This document shows, piece after piece, positions 7,347-15,000 of a stretch of DNA of 33,230 bases. The position numbers and the translations under genes were made by a program. The stretch is from Trichloromonas sp034006665 (lineage in GTDB: Bacteria; Desulfobacterota; Desulfuromonadia; Desulfuromonadales; Trichloromonadaceae). Below the pieces are notes generated by a model. It saw only the letters and a program-made list of their open reading frames with translations, did no database searches and was not told the origin of the DNA. How positions within the stretch are numbered: the stretch's first letter is position 1; each line of letters opens with the position of its first letter. Location: contig NZ_JAVESI010000038.1 of NCBI RefSeq assembly GCF_034006665.1, positions 1-33,230 of the forward strand. Direction: 5' to 3'.

Positions 7347-7702
7347 AGATTGCCATCACTGCCCAGGGATCGACCCCCGAGAGCCCGGTGGACCAGCGGT
7401 TCGGTCGTGCCTACTGGATGCTCTTCTACGACGAGAGCAGCCAGACTTGGGAAGCTCTGGAGAATTCCGCCGCCCGTAACGCCGTCCAGGGAGCGGGGGT
7501 TCAGGCGTCCAGGCTTGTCGCCGAGCGCGGCGCCAACGTCCTGATCACCGGCGTTACCGGTCCTAAGGCCTATCAGACCCTGAATGCGGCAGGAATCAAA
7601 ATCATGCATGGCGCCAGCGGTACCGTGTCGGAGACTCTGCAAGCTTACCGGGACGGCAAGCTGGTGGAAGCCGATGCCGCGTCGGCGACCGGCGGCTCCT
7701 GA
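7343..7702 (+). CDS. NifX-like protein 2 (orange-protein-like)
   Basis: A 119-residue single-domain member of the NifX/MTH1175/ORP family. It starts MKIAITAQG, then has the conserved VDQRFGRA segment and the RGANVLITGVTGPKAYQ strand-helix unit. It lacks Cys entirely in the core, as in orange protein, where the Mo-Cu cluster is held non-covalently; whether this one binds such a cluster is unknown. It is translationally coupled to the preceding paralogue (ATGA overlap) and has AAGGAG upstream. A perfect 28-bp palindrome follows its stop. Confidence 0.85.
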   Translation: MKIAITAQGSTPESPVDQRFGRAYWMLFYDESSQTWEALENSAARNAVQGAGVQASRLVAERGANVLITGVTGPKAYQTLNAAGIKIMHGASGTVSETLQAYRDGKLVEADAASATGGS

Positions 7703-7709
7703 TTCTTGT

Positions 7710-7737
7710 CCGGTACCGGCGCTAGCGCCGGTACCGG
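7710..7737. repeat. Perfect 28-bp intergenic palindrome
   Basis: Two CCGGTACCGG blocks flank CGCTAGCG, giving a fully self-complementary 28-bp sequence between NifX-like genes 2 and 3. In RNA it would form a very stable hairpin of up to 12 bp with a tiny loop. No T-run follows, so it is not a classical terminator; an mRNA processing or stabilising hairpin, or a dimeric protein site, is more likely. Confidence 0.85.
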
Positions 7738-7789
7738 CAAATCCACCTCATCTCGCCCTCGTTGGGCATCCGAAAAAGGAGAATGTTTC

Positions 7790-8170
7790 ATGAATAATGT
7801 CGAAGTCATCGCCATCCCTTCCATGTATCCCGGCGGCCTGGAGGCCAACCGCTCCGGGCATTTTGGGCGTTGCGATCTTTTTACCCTGGTGACCATGAGC
7901 AACGGTGAAGTACAGTCGGTACGCACGGTGCCCAACGTCGAGCACGCCGAGGGGGGGTGCCTGGTGCCGGTGCAGATCCTCCAGCAGGCCGGCGCGACTT
8001 CCCTGGTGGTGGCCGGTATCGGCATGCGGCCGCGCATCGGCTTCGCCCAAGCCGGGATCGAAGTGCTGGTCGGGCCGGGCACTACGGTTGGCGAGGTGAT
8101 TGCCGCCTACCAGAACAATCAGGTACGCCCCATTGCCGACAGTGACCTGTGCGGCGGCGGTGGCCACTGA
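7790..8170 (+). CDS. NifX-like protein 3
   Basis: A 126-residue NifX-family protein. It opens VIAIPS, has the SGHFGRCDLFTLV motif of the family (His, Phe-Gly-Arg, Cys) and the ATSLVVAGIGMRPRIGF unit, and ends in a Cys-Gly-Gly-Gly-Gly-His tail that is usual in Mrp-linked members. ATG 7790 has AAAGGAG about 9 bases upstream; an earlier in-frame start at 7706 would run through the palindrome and is rejected. It is followed after 62 bases by the Mrp-type ATPase. Confidence 0.85.
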   Translation: MNNVEVIAIPSMYPGGLEANRSGHFGRCDLFTLVTMSNGEVQSVRTVPNVEHAEGGCLVPVQILQQAGATSLVVAGIGMRPRIGFAQAGIEVLVGPGTTVGEVIAAYQNNQVRPIADSDLCGGGGH

Positions 8171-8232
8171 TTGGGTCAGAAGGAAAATTTCGTTTCGCAC
8201 GCAAAAATCAAAGTCAAAGGAGAAAATAAGAA

Positions 8233-9069
8233 ATGAGTGGGAGTGCGTGTGGCGGCGCCGCCTCGGCGTCTTGTCCGAATCAGGATAAACTGACCGCTAA
8301 CCTGAGCGGCATCAAACATAAGATCGTGGTTTTGTCGGGCAAGGGCGGAGTCGGCAAGAGTACCGTGGCAACGAATCTGGCGGTAGGGCTCTCCCTGGCG
8401 GGGTTCAAGGTCGGCCTGCTCGACGTGGATGTGCATGGGCCGAGCGTTCCCCATCTGCTCAAACTTGCGGGGGTGGTCCCGGGCTTCGAGAATGGGGTGT
8501 TGCAACCGGTCCCCTGGAGCGACAAGCTGGGGGTGATGTCCGTCGGTTTTCTCGTTGAGAGTCGCAACGATCCGGTGATCTGGCGCGGGCCGCGCAAGTC
8601 CGGGGTGATCGAGCAGCTCATGCGCGAAGTCAATTGGGGGGAGCGGGATTTTCTGATCGTCGACTGCCCGCCGGGAACGGGGGACGAGCCCCTGTCGGTG
8701 CTGCAACGGCTGCAGCCGGACGCCAAGGTGGTGGTGGTGACCACGCCGCAGCAGGTGGCGATCGCCGATGTGCGCCGCTCAATCAGCTTTTGTCGGGCGG
8801 TGGGGGCGCCGATCATCGGCCTGGTGGAGAACATGAGCGGCTATGCCTGTCCCCATTGCGGCAAGGTCGAGGAACTCTTCTCCGTCGACGGCGGGGTTGA
8901 TCTCTGTGCGGAAATGGGCGTTCCCTTCCTCGGGCGGATTCCCCTCGATCCCCTGCTGATGCGGGACGGTGATCAGGGTAATCCCTTTGTCGCGCAGGGG
9001 CGGGTCAATCCCACCGCCGAGGCGATCGAGGCCATTGTCGGCAAAATCTCGGCTGCGGTGAAGTCCTGA
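8233..9069 (+). CDS. Mrp/NBP35 (ApbC)-family Fe-S cluster carrier ATPase
   Basis: A 278-residue P-loop ATPase of the Mrp/NBP35 group. It has the deviant Walker A GKGGVGKST (36-44), DVDVHGPSVP switch region, IVDCPPGTGDEPL (~142-154) and the C-terminal CPHC pair (Cys206, Cys209) that holds a bridging [4Fe-4S] cluster in dimers. Extra N-terminal Cys (6 and 14) recall the NBP35 extension. It carries and transfers Fe-S clusters. GGAG lies ~11 bases before ATG 8233. It is the last gene of the NifX cluster; orp clusters of Desulfovibrio also contain MinD/Mrp-type ATPases. Confidence 0.92.
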   Translation: MSGSACGGAASASCPNQDKLTANLSGIKHKIVVLSGKGGVGKSTVATNLAVGLSLAGFKVGLLDVDVHGPSVPHLLKLAGVVPGFENGVLQPVPWSDKLGVMSVGFLVESRNDPVIWRGPRKSGVIEQLMREVNWGERDFLIVDCPPGTGDEPLSVLQRLQPDAKVVVVTTPQQVAIADVRRSISFCRAVGAPIIGLVENMSGYACPHCGKVEELFSVDGGVDLCAEMGVPFLGRIPLDPLLMRDGDQGNPFVAQGRVNPTAEAIEAIVGKISAAVKS

Positions 9070-9178
9070 TGGTTATGGTTATCTACTCGGGATAACAGGG
9101 TTTTTTTGTTTAGAAGGGCGATTGCTCTGGAAAAGCCCGGGAAAATAGGGTAGTAATAGCCATCTTGCCGGTCAGGCA

Positions 9179-9208
9179 GGTTGCCGCGCCGAAAACGGCG
9201 CGGCAACC
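9179..9208 (+). promoter_or_regulatory. Perfect 13-bp stem-loop in the leader of the M23 gene
   Basis: A 13-bp perfect stem (9179-9191 with 9196-9208) closes on an AAAA tetraloop. The next bases are not T-rich on either strand, which argues against a simple terminator on the plus strand. It lies 23 bases upstream of ATG 9232 and could shield or protect the 5' end of that message, or weakly end the Mrp transcript. Confidence 0.7.
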
Positions 9209-9231
9209 CAACCCTTTCGGGAGACGCTATT

Positions 9232-10587
9232 ATGTCCATGAAACATCGCTTTATTTTTCCGGATATCCGACGACGGCGTCGCCGTCGCCGGCAAGCGCTG
9301 GTTGCGCTGTCGGTGCTGGCGGTTCTCGCCTTTTTGCTGTTTTGGGGGCCGGAATACGAGCCTTCAGCCTCGCCGGAAGAAACCGCTGCGGTCGAGACGG
9401 AGAGCGACGCAGGCTCGGTGGCCGAGGCGGCGGAGAGTGAAGAGGCCCAAGCCGATGACGTTCCCCGGGATCTGGCTCTGGATGGGGTCGTTCAGCCCGG
9501 GGAAACCTTCAGTTCCCTGTTGCGGGAATATCTCTCCCCGCAGCAGATCAGCGATCTGGCCGCGCGCAGCCGCAAGGTCTTTCCTCTTTCCCAGTTGCGG
9601 GCCGGCCAGTCTTATTCTCTGGCCTTGCAGGATGACAGCCTGGTCAGTTTCATCTACGACATCGATCGGGATCACCAGTTGAGTATCCGCTGCGAAGGGG
9701 AGGGCTGCGACGTCGATCGGGTGCCCATTCCGTATACGGTGCAGACCGAAACCCTTCAGGGTACAATCTCCTCCAGCCTCTTCGAAGCGGTGGCTGAAAG
9801 TAACGAAAGCGCCGAACTGGCGGTTGCTTTGGCCGACATTTTCGCCTGGGATATCGACTTCATCCGTGACATCAAGGAAGGGGATGCCTTTTCTGCGTTG
9901 GTGGAGAAGCGCTACCGCGATGGGCAGGCCGCCGGCTACGGACGAATCCTTGCCGCCGAGTTCAACAACCAGGGGAGATCCTATCAGGCGATTCTCTTTC
10001 AGGATGGTGACAACCCGCCTCAGTACTACACTCCCGACGGCCAGGGGATGCGCAAGGCCTTTCTCAAGGCGCCCCTCAATTTTTCCCGGATTTCTTCCGG
10101 TTTTACGAAGAAACGCTTTCATCCCGTGTTGCGGGTCTGGCGTCCGCATCTGGCCATCGATTACGCTGCTCCCACCGGTACCCCGGTACGCACCGTGGCC
10201 GACGGCAGCGTGGTTAAAAAGAGCTATGATCGCTCCAACGGCAACCTGGTTCGGGTGCGTCACGCCAACGGCTATGAAACGACCTATATCCACCTGAGCA
10301 AGTTCGCCAAGGGGTTGAAAGTGGGCAAACGGCTCAAGCAGGGAGATCTGATCGGCTATGTCGGCAGTACCGGCATCGCCACTGGACCTCACCTTGATTT
10401 CCGCATGTTCAAGAACGGCCGGCCGATCAATCCGACGACGGTCAAGTCGACCACCGCTGATCCGGTATCGAAGAAAAATCTCGTCGCTTTCCAAGCTGAG
10501 GCGGTACGCCTGCTGGCCGAACTGGATGGAGGCAATATCCAGCAGGCCCGGGTCGCTGCTGAAGAAGAGAAGAAACTGACACCCTGA
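9232..10587 (+). CDS. M23-family peptidase-like membrane-anchored protein
   Basis: A 451-residue protein with an Arg-rich N-terminus and one membrane anchor (~residues 21-38), then an acidic linker (~40-80), an N-terminal domain that resembles those of MepM/YebA-type endopeptidases, and a LytM/M23 domain (~300-400). M23 enzymes cut peptidoglycan cross-links. The first metal motif is intact (HLAIDY, His306 and Asp310), but the second reads GPHLDF (His387, Asp389) where active enzymes have HxH, so the third zinc ligand is replaced by Asp. It may be a regulator of another enzyme, as EnvC/NlpD are, or use Asp as ligand. GGGAG precedes ATG 9232. It lies 28 bases before the NifU-like gene. Confidence 0.85.
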   Translation: MSMKHRFIFPDIRRRRRRRRQALVALSVLAVLAFLLFWGPEYEPSASPEETAAVETESDAGSVAEAAESEEAQADDVPRDLALDGVVQPGETFSSLLREYLSPQQISDLAARSRKVFPLSQLRAGQSYSLALQDDSLVSFIYDIDRDHQLSIRCEGEGCDVDRVPIPYTVQTETLQGTISSSLFEAVAESNESAELAVALADIFAWDIDFIRDIKEGDAFSALVEKRYRDGQAAGYGRILAAEFNNQGRSYQAILFQDGDNPPQYYTPDGQGMRKAFLKAPLNFSRISSGFTKKRFHPVLRVWRPHLAIDYAAPTGTPVRTVADGSVVKKSYDRSNGNLVRVRHANGYETTYIHLSKFAKGLKVGKRLKQGDLIGYVGSTGIATGPHLDFRMFKNGRPINPTTVKSTTADPVSKKNLVAFQAEAVRLLAELDGGNIQQARVAAEEEKKLTP

Positions 10588-10615
10588 GAGCAGTTAGGAC
10601 AAAGAAGGAGGCTGC

Positions 10616-11008
10616 ATGTACACGGCCAAGGTCATGGACCATTTCGCCAACCCCCGCAACGTGGGAATCATCGAGGATGCCAATGTCGTGGTCCAGGTCG
10701 GTGATCCCAACTGTGGCGACGGCCTGCTGATTTTTCTCAAGATCGAGGATGACCGCATCACCGACATGAAGTACAAGATCTACGGCTGCGGCGCCGCCAT
10801 TGCCACCTCGTCGATGGCGAGCGAAATGGCTATCGGCAAGAGCCTTGATGAGGTTCTGGTCGAGGTGACCGAGGAGAATATCGCCGCCGCTCTCGATGGC
10901 CTGCCCGACGCAAAGATGCACTGTTCGAATCTCGCCGCCAGTGCCCTGCGCGCCGGCATTGCCCAGTATAAGGACATCCAGAGAAAAAAAGCGGCCGCCG
11001 CCGGATAG
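10616..11008 (+). CDS. IscU/NifU-like Fe-S cluster assembly scaffold
   Basis: A 130-residue U-type scaffold. It holds the three conserved cluster-ligand Cys (Cys33 in NCGDG, Cys58 in YGCGAAIATSS, Cys103 in MHCSNLA) and Asp35. U-type scaffolds build [2Fe-2S] and [4Fe-4S] clusters from sulfur supplied by a cysteine desulfurase; no IscS/NifS is next to it here. AAGGAGG lies about 5 bases before ATG 10616. Its position after the Mrp/NifX cluster fits a common Fe-S theme, although the peptidase gene lies between. A terminator follows. Confidence 0.93.
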   Translation: MYTAKVMDHFANPRNVGIIEDANVVVQVGDPNCGDGLLIFLKIEDDRITDMKYKIYGCGAAIATSSMASEMAIGKSLDEVLVEVTEENIAAALDGLPDAKMHCSNLAASALRAGIAQYKDIQRKKAAAAG

Positions 11009-11038
11009 CTCCGACGACGGCCCTTGCCTCTTTTTTCG

Positions 11039-11070
11039 AACCCTTTTCCTATCCTGGAGAAGGGTTTCTT
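11039..11070 (+). terminator. Terminator between NifU-like and epimerase genes
   Basis: AACCCTT (11039-11045) pairs with AAGGGTT (11060-11066), extended by inner TC/GA pairs, and is followed by TCTT on the plus strand. The genes converge here; the T-run is short. Confidence 0.6.
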
Positions 11071-11081
11071 GTTGGTGCGAA

Positions 11082-11978
11082 TCAGGATGCGAAGATGGCG
11101 CGCAGATCTTCCTTGATGTCCCGGGGGGTGATGCCGAAGGTCTCACTCCAGTTTTTCGGGTCGCAGACATTCCCTTCGAGGAGCATGGTCAGCTGCCCCG
11201 AGGTAATGGGGAAGCGCGGCACGGCTTCGAGGAGATTGACCAGCGGCTTCATCAGGCACAGGGGTTGATGCAGCTTGAGCACTTTGCCCTTGCCGAGAGC
11301 GGCGCCGAAGGCGTCGAGAAGTTCGTCGTAACTCAGGCTAGCGGGGCCGCAGCAGCAGTAGGTTTGGCCGATGCTTTCCGGCTGTGCCAGGGCGGCGACG
11401 AAGCTCGCCGCCACATCCTCCACCGCTACCGGGCTCATGCGATATTGGCCGTCGCCGAAGACCGGTACGACCGGCAGTTTGCGTACCAGGTCGGCGAGCA
11501 TGTGCACGAATTCTCCCTTGGCGCCGAAGGTCAGCGAGGGTCGGAAGATGGTCCAGTCGAGCTGCGATGCGCGCACCAGTTTTTCGGCTTGCCACTTACT
11601 CTGATGGTAGGGGGTGGTGGCGTCTTCCCGGGTGCCGTTGGCGCTCATCTGCAGATAGCGGCGCACGCCCTGGCTTTGCGCGGCTTCGAGAAGGTTGCGG
11701 GTCGTCTCGACATGCAGTTTCTCAAAGGTGATCCCCTTGGCCGGAATTTCACGGATGATTCCGACCAAGTGGATGGTTGCGTCGCAGCCGGCCAGGGCTC
11801 CGGCGAGGGACGCGGGATCGACGGCGTCTCCCCGGCGGAGGTCGAGTCCGGGATGGATCGGCAGTTTGTTTTCGCTTCCGGCGCGGACCAAGGCGCGGAC
11901 CTCGTGCCCGGCCGCGAAGAGCTGTTTGAGCACCTCCTGGCCAATGAAGCCGGTGCCGCCTGTGACAAAGACCTTCAT
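11082..11978 (-). CDS. NAD(P)-binding epimerase/NDUFA9-like (atypical SDR) protein
   Basis: A 298-residue atypical short-chain dehydrogenase. The Rossmann dinucleotide site is at the N-terminus (VTGGTGFIGQEV, residues 4-15), followed by HLVGI (~72-76). The Tyr-x3-Lys of classical SDRs is present as YHQSKWQAE near residue 120. This resembles the complex I NDUFA9-like/YbjT group, whose members often act as structural NAD(P)H-binding proteins. The substrate is unknown. The start at 11978 has a strong AAGGAGG at 6-base spacing; an upstream in-frame ATG at 12026 does not. It follows rtcB on the same strand after 156 bases, perhaps as a separate unit. Confidence 0.82.
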   Translation of the reverse strand: MKVFVTGGTGFIGQEVLKQLFAAGHEVRALVRAGSENKLPIHPGLDLRRGDAVDPASLAGALAGCDATIHLVGIIREIPAKGITFEKLHVETTRNLLEAAQSQGVRRYLQMSANGTREDATTPYHQSKWQAEKLVRASQLDWTIFRPSLTFGAKGEFVHMLADLVRKLPVVPVFGDGQYRMSPVAVEDVAASFVAALAQPESIGQTYCCCGPASLSYDELLDAFGAALGKGKVLKLHQPLCLMKPLVNLLEAVPRFPITSGQLTMLLEGNVCDPKNWSETFGITPRDIKEDLRAIFAS

Positions 11979-12134
11979 GGGAACCTCCTTGAAAATGATC
12001 GGCATCCTTGCGGACCGATAAACCATAACCGAAAGACAGCGGGCGCGTCTTTCGGAAAAGCGCTAGTTACCCCCTGCGGCGTTGGGAACGATACCTGAAA
12101 TCTGAGGCGCCTTGGGATGTTTTTCCCTCAGCCG

Positions 12135-13577
12135 TCAGCCCTTGATCACCGCCAGCGGCCGCAGCCGAGCAACAATCTTGCCGAGCCCGGCGCGCCGCAC
12201 AACGTCGACCACCTTGGCGACATCCTTGTAGGCTTCGGGAATCTCTTCGGCTACCGTTGCCCGGCCGGCGGCGCGGATGAGAATCCCCCGCTCAGCCAGT
12301 TCCGCTTCGATGTGCCGACCGCGCGCGACCTTCTTTGCTCCATGCCGGGAGAGCAGGCGGCCGGCGCCGTGACAGGTCGAGCCGAAGGTTTCCGCCATCG
12401 CCCCTGCCGTTCCGACCAGTACGTAGGAATAGCGCCCCATGTCGCCGGGGATCAGCACGGGCTGACCGACGGCGCGGTAGGCTTCGGGGGTGTCCGGGTG
12501 TCCCGGCGGGAAGGCCCGGGTCGCTCCCTTGCGGTGCACACAGAGCCGCCGCGCCCGGCCGTCCACCGTATGGGTTTCCCATTTGGCGATGTTGTGGCAG
12601 ACATCGTAGATCAGCGCCAGCCGCAGTTGCGCTGGCGCCAGGCCGAGAACCTGCTCGAAGGATTCCCGCACCCAGGCGGTGATGATCTGGCGGTTGGCGA
12701 AGGCAAAATTGGCGGCGCCGGCCATGGCCGCCAGATAGTCCCGCCCTTCTGGACTGGTCAGGGGGGCACAACAGAGCTGACGGTCGGGGAGTTCGATGCC
12801 GTACTTGCGGCTGGCCTGGAGCATGCGCTTGAGAAAATCGTCGCAGACCTGATAGCCGAGGCCGCGACTGCCGGTATGGATGCTCACCGTCACCTGCCCG
12901 GCGAAGAGGCCGAGAACATTGGCCGCCTTGCTGTCGAAAATCTCCTCCACTTTCTGGACTTCGAGAAAATGATTGCCGCTGCCCAAGGTGCCGAGTTGGG
13001 CGCGCCCCCGCTCCATGGCCCGCTCCGAGATCAGTTCGGGATCGGCGCCGGGCAGCGTCCCGCCATCTTCGATATGGCGCAGATCCTCGGCTTCGCCGTA
13101 GCCTTGGGCGATGGCCCAGGCCGCACCCCGTTCCAGCACCCGGCGCTGTTCGGCCAGGGAGACCTTCAGGTCGCGCCGTTCGGAACCGACCCCGGCCGGC
13201 ACATTACGAAAGAGGGTATCGGCCAACTGCCCCAACACCGGTCGGATTTCGGCGGCGACCAGGGCGCTGCGCAACAGGCGCACGCCGCAGTTGATGTCGT
13301 AGCCGACGCCGCCGGGGGAGACAACTCCCTCGTCGGCATCGAAAGCCGCCACCCCACCGATGGGAAAACCGTAACCCCAGTGGATGTCGGGCATGGCCAG
13401 GGACGGCCCCACGATCCCGGGCAGGGTAGCGACGTTGCGCACCTGCTCCAGCGCCTGCTCCTGTTGCAGGGCGGCGATCATCCGGGCGTTGGCGAAGACC
13501 AGCCCCTCCGTGCGCATTGCTCCCTCTCTGGGGATGCGCCAGCGGATGTCGTCGATTTTCTCAAGTTTGACGGTCAT
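12135..13577 (-). CDS. rtcB: RtcB RNA 3'-phosphate/5'-OH ligase
   Basis: A 480-residue RtcB. It seals RNA 2',3'-cyclic phosphate or 3'-phosphate ends to 5'-OH ends with Mn2+ and GTP, in RNA repair and tRNA splicing. Conserved parts include GVGYDINCGVR (~96-106, Mn ligands Asp/Cys), GSGNHFLEVQ, the SIHTGSRGLG His, HNIAKWE, and CHGAGRL with the guanylylated His near residue 410. The start at 13577 gives the normal N-terminus (VKLEKIDDIRWRIP) but no clear Shine-Dalgarno is seen. The gene for archease lies directly upstream on the same strand, the usual pairing. Confidence 0.95.
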   Translation of the reverse strand: MTVKLEKIDDIRWRIPREGAMRTEGLVFANARMIAALQQEQALEQVRNVATLPGIVGPSLAMPDIHWGYGFPIGGVAAFDADEGVVSPGGVGYDINCGVRLLRSALVAAEIRPVLGQLADTLFRNVPAGVGSERRDLKVSLAEQRRVLERGAAWAIAQGYGEAEDLRHIEDGGTLPGADPELISERAMERGRAQLGTLGSGNHFLEVQKVEEIFDSKAANVLGLFAGQVTVSIHTGSRGLGYQVCDDFLKRMLQASRKYGIELPDRQLCCAPLTSPEGRDYLAAMAGAANFAFANRQIITAWVRESFEQVLGLAPAQLRLALIYDVCHNIAKWETHTVDGRARRLCVHRKGATRAFPPGHPDTPEAYRAVGQPVLIPGDMGRYSYVLVGTAGAMAETFGSTCHGAGRLLSRHGAKKVARGRHIEAELAERGILIRAAGRATVAEEIPEAYKDVAKVVDVVRRAGLGKIVARLRPLAVIKG

Positions 13578-13640
13578 GGAAGGAGTTCCGCTACAAGAAA
13601 GAAAATCGGCCTCGCGCCCGTTCGTTTCGCTCACTTGAGC

Positions 13641-13696
13641 ACACAGAGGCCGCGGAGTAAAGACATAATCTCAAGGTTTTCTCTGCGTTCTCCACA
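13641..13696. repeat. Imperfect dispersed-repeat-like sequence between archease and rtcB
   Basis: The 160-base gap holds ACACAGAGGCCGCGGAG and, 23 bases on, CTCTGCGTTCTCCACA, an imperfect inverted pair. It looks like the CACAGAG/CTCTGTG-type intergenic repeats scattered in many environmental genomes. This is judged by eye; only about 9 of 16 positions pair. Confidence 0.3.
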
Positions 13697-13739
13697 AACG
13701 TTAGCGCCTGTGAGGAGTGGGCGCGAGGATGCTTTGCTT

Positions 13740-14156
13740 TTACAGATCGACGTAAACCCTGGCCTGCCAGCCCTGGTCGTTCCCTTCGACAGAAAGCTGG
13801 TGGTAGGTGACGGCCTTCACTTCCCGCGCGACCGGGTGGCGTTCCGGGTCGAAGGGCTCGCCGCGTACCTCACCGCGCAGGGTCTTCTCGCTGATTTCAT
13901 GGATCACGAATTCCGCCGGAACCAAGCCGTGCACCTCGAAGAGGTAGAGGATTTCTCCGAGCCAGGCGACCAGAAGTTCGCCGGAATCGCCACCGGCGAG
14001 GGAAACCGGCGCGCTTTGCCGGGAGTCGACCGCAACGTCGTCGAAGATGATCTCTGTCAGCCCGTTCGCGGCGGCAACGAACAGTTCCGCGAGGGAGTCC
14101 CCGGTGGCCGCGATTCCCATGTCGGCGGTGTGCGCCAGCAGGCGGAAGGCCCCCAT
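13740..14156 (-). CDS. Archease, RtcB activator
   Basis: A 138-residue archease. It has the N-terminal HTADMGI motif (His9 to Asp12, metal ligands) and the C-terminal KAVTYHQLSV motif. Archease speeds guanylylation of RtcB and relaxes its cofactor need. The start (14156) lies 3 bases after the stop of the Zn-ribbon gene, so the two are translationally linked. Length matches the family. Confidence 0.93.
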   Translation of the reverse strand: MGAFRLLAHTADMGIAATGDSLAELFVAAANGLTEIIFDDVAVDSRQSAPVSLAGGDSGELLVAWLGEILYLFEVHGLVPAEFVIHEISEKTLRGEVRGEPFDPERHPVAREVKAVTYHQLSVEGNDQGWQARVYVDL

Positions 14157-14159
14157 TCC

Positions 14160-14678
14160 TCAGACCGTCCGTTCCCAGAAAACCCGACAGACGTCGTGGT
14201 CGTCGCTCCAGGAAACCCGCAAGTCCCCCTGATGGGCCTTGTGCAGGGCGCGGCCGAAATGTTCGGCAAGTTTTTCTTCGGTGGTTTCGATGACCAGGTC
14301 GCCGTTCTCGCGTGCCATGCGGATGATCCGTTCCAGCGGGTTTTTATCCATGGCCCGGGCTTCTTCGTTCTTCAGCAGATTGTAGATTTCGTCCTCGTGC
14401 TCCCACAGATAGTCACCGCGCAAGACGACTACCCCCTCGGCGTAGCCTTCGGCTTTCTTCCGGCAGGCCGGGCAGGTGACCCAGTTTGCTTCGCCGCTGG
14501 CCTCCAGCCGGGCGTAGGTTTCCGGATCGAAGGTCCAGCGTTTGTTGTGATAGACCGCTCCGCAAATCCGGCACAGGGAAGGATCCTTGAGCCCTTCCTC
14601 GGCGAGGTAGGGATCTTCGCTGCTCCGGCTCCGTCCCCGTTTGTCGCCGATCCCGAATTTTCTGCTGTCTTTGGTCAT
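14160..14678 (-). CDS. Zn-ribbon protein of the BCAM0308/NMD3-like family
   Basis: A 172-residue protein with two CxxC pairs (CRIC near residue 36 and CPAC near residue 69), a zinc ribbon like that found in NMD3-related ribosome-export/decay factors. The remaining ~100 residues are charged and probably helical-plus-strand. Relatives are annotated as BCAM0308 family or 'NMD protein affecting ribosome stability'; none that I know of has a proven role. It heads an operon with archease and rtcB, so a role in RNA repair or ribosome-linked RNA handling is a reasonable guess. AAAGGAG lies about 8 bases before ATG 14678. Confidence 0.75.
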   Translation of the reverse strand: MTKDSRKFGIGDKRGRSRSSEDPYLAEEGLKDPSLCRICGAVYHNKRWTFDPETYARLEASGEANWVTCPACRKKAEGYAEGVVVLRGDYLWEHEDEIYNLLKNEEARAMDKNPLERIIRMARENGDLVIETTEEKLAEHFGRALHKAHQGDLRVSWSDDHDVCRVFWERTV

Positions 14679-14718
14679 ATGCGCGCTCCTTTCGCTGAAA
14701 AACGCGGTTTTACTAGGC

Positions 14719-14724
14719 AGTATA
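14719..14724 (-). promoter_or_regulatory. Extended -10 promoter of the Zn-ribbon/archease/rtcB operon
   Basis: On the minus strand TGG directly precedes TATACT (14724-14719), an extended -10 arrangement, 40 bases upstream of the start codon. No convincing -35 is present at 17 bases. Confidence 0.45.
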
Positions 14725-14760
14725 CCACGCCGCACGGCGCTGTGTAGGATGGGAGATTTT

Positions 14761-15000
14761 TCAGCAGGGAAGGGGGCGCAGCACCGCCCGGCAAGGGGCG
14801 CCGTTGACGCCATCTCCCTCGAATGGCTGCTCGGCCTTTGCTGGGTGGTCGGTATGGGTACCGGCGTGACTCCCCAGGGAAAGTCGGGTCGAATGAAAGG
14901 GTTTGGCGGCAATGCCGGAGCATTCCAAACGGATGGCCGGGTCGCCGGGGAAGGCGGGGAGGCTTTCCGACAGGGGGACGGAGATGTCGATAAGGGGCAC
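14761..15000 (-). pseudogene. Cyclase/kynurenine-formamidase-like remnant (79 codons)
   Basis: The start and first ~65 residues match the cyclase family (IDISVPLSESLPAFPGDP, then GSHAGTHTDHPAKA with the His/Asp metal residues). Family members are about 210 residues, so some 130 are missing. The last residues (GAPCRAVLRPL) look like a family C-terminus, so the gene may have lost its middle and kept both ends in frame. The second metal and catalytic residues are gone, so no activity is expected. Confidence 0.7.

Noticed and set aside
12117..14747. 876-codon open frame on the plus strand opposite rtcB and archease
   Set aside because: It is an antisense shadow of high-GC coding DNA; rtcB, archease and the Zn-ribbon gene on the minus strand explain the region fully.
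6512..14800. Shared CGGCAAGGGG string at the CDF and cyclase deletion regions, as a recombination site
   Set aside because: The same string occurs in intact coding DNA (for example pilT near 19132) and reflects codon use for Gly-Lys-Gly.
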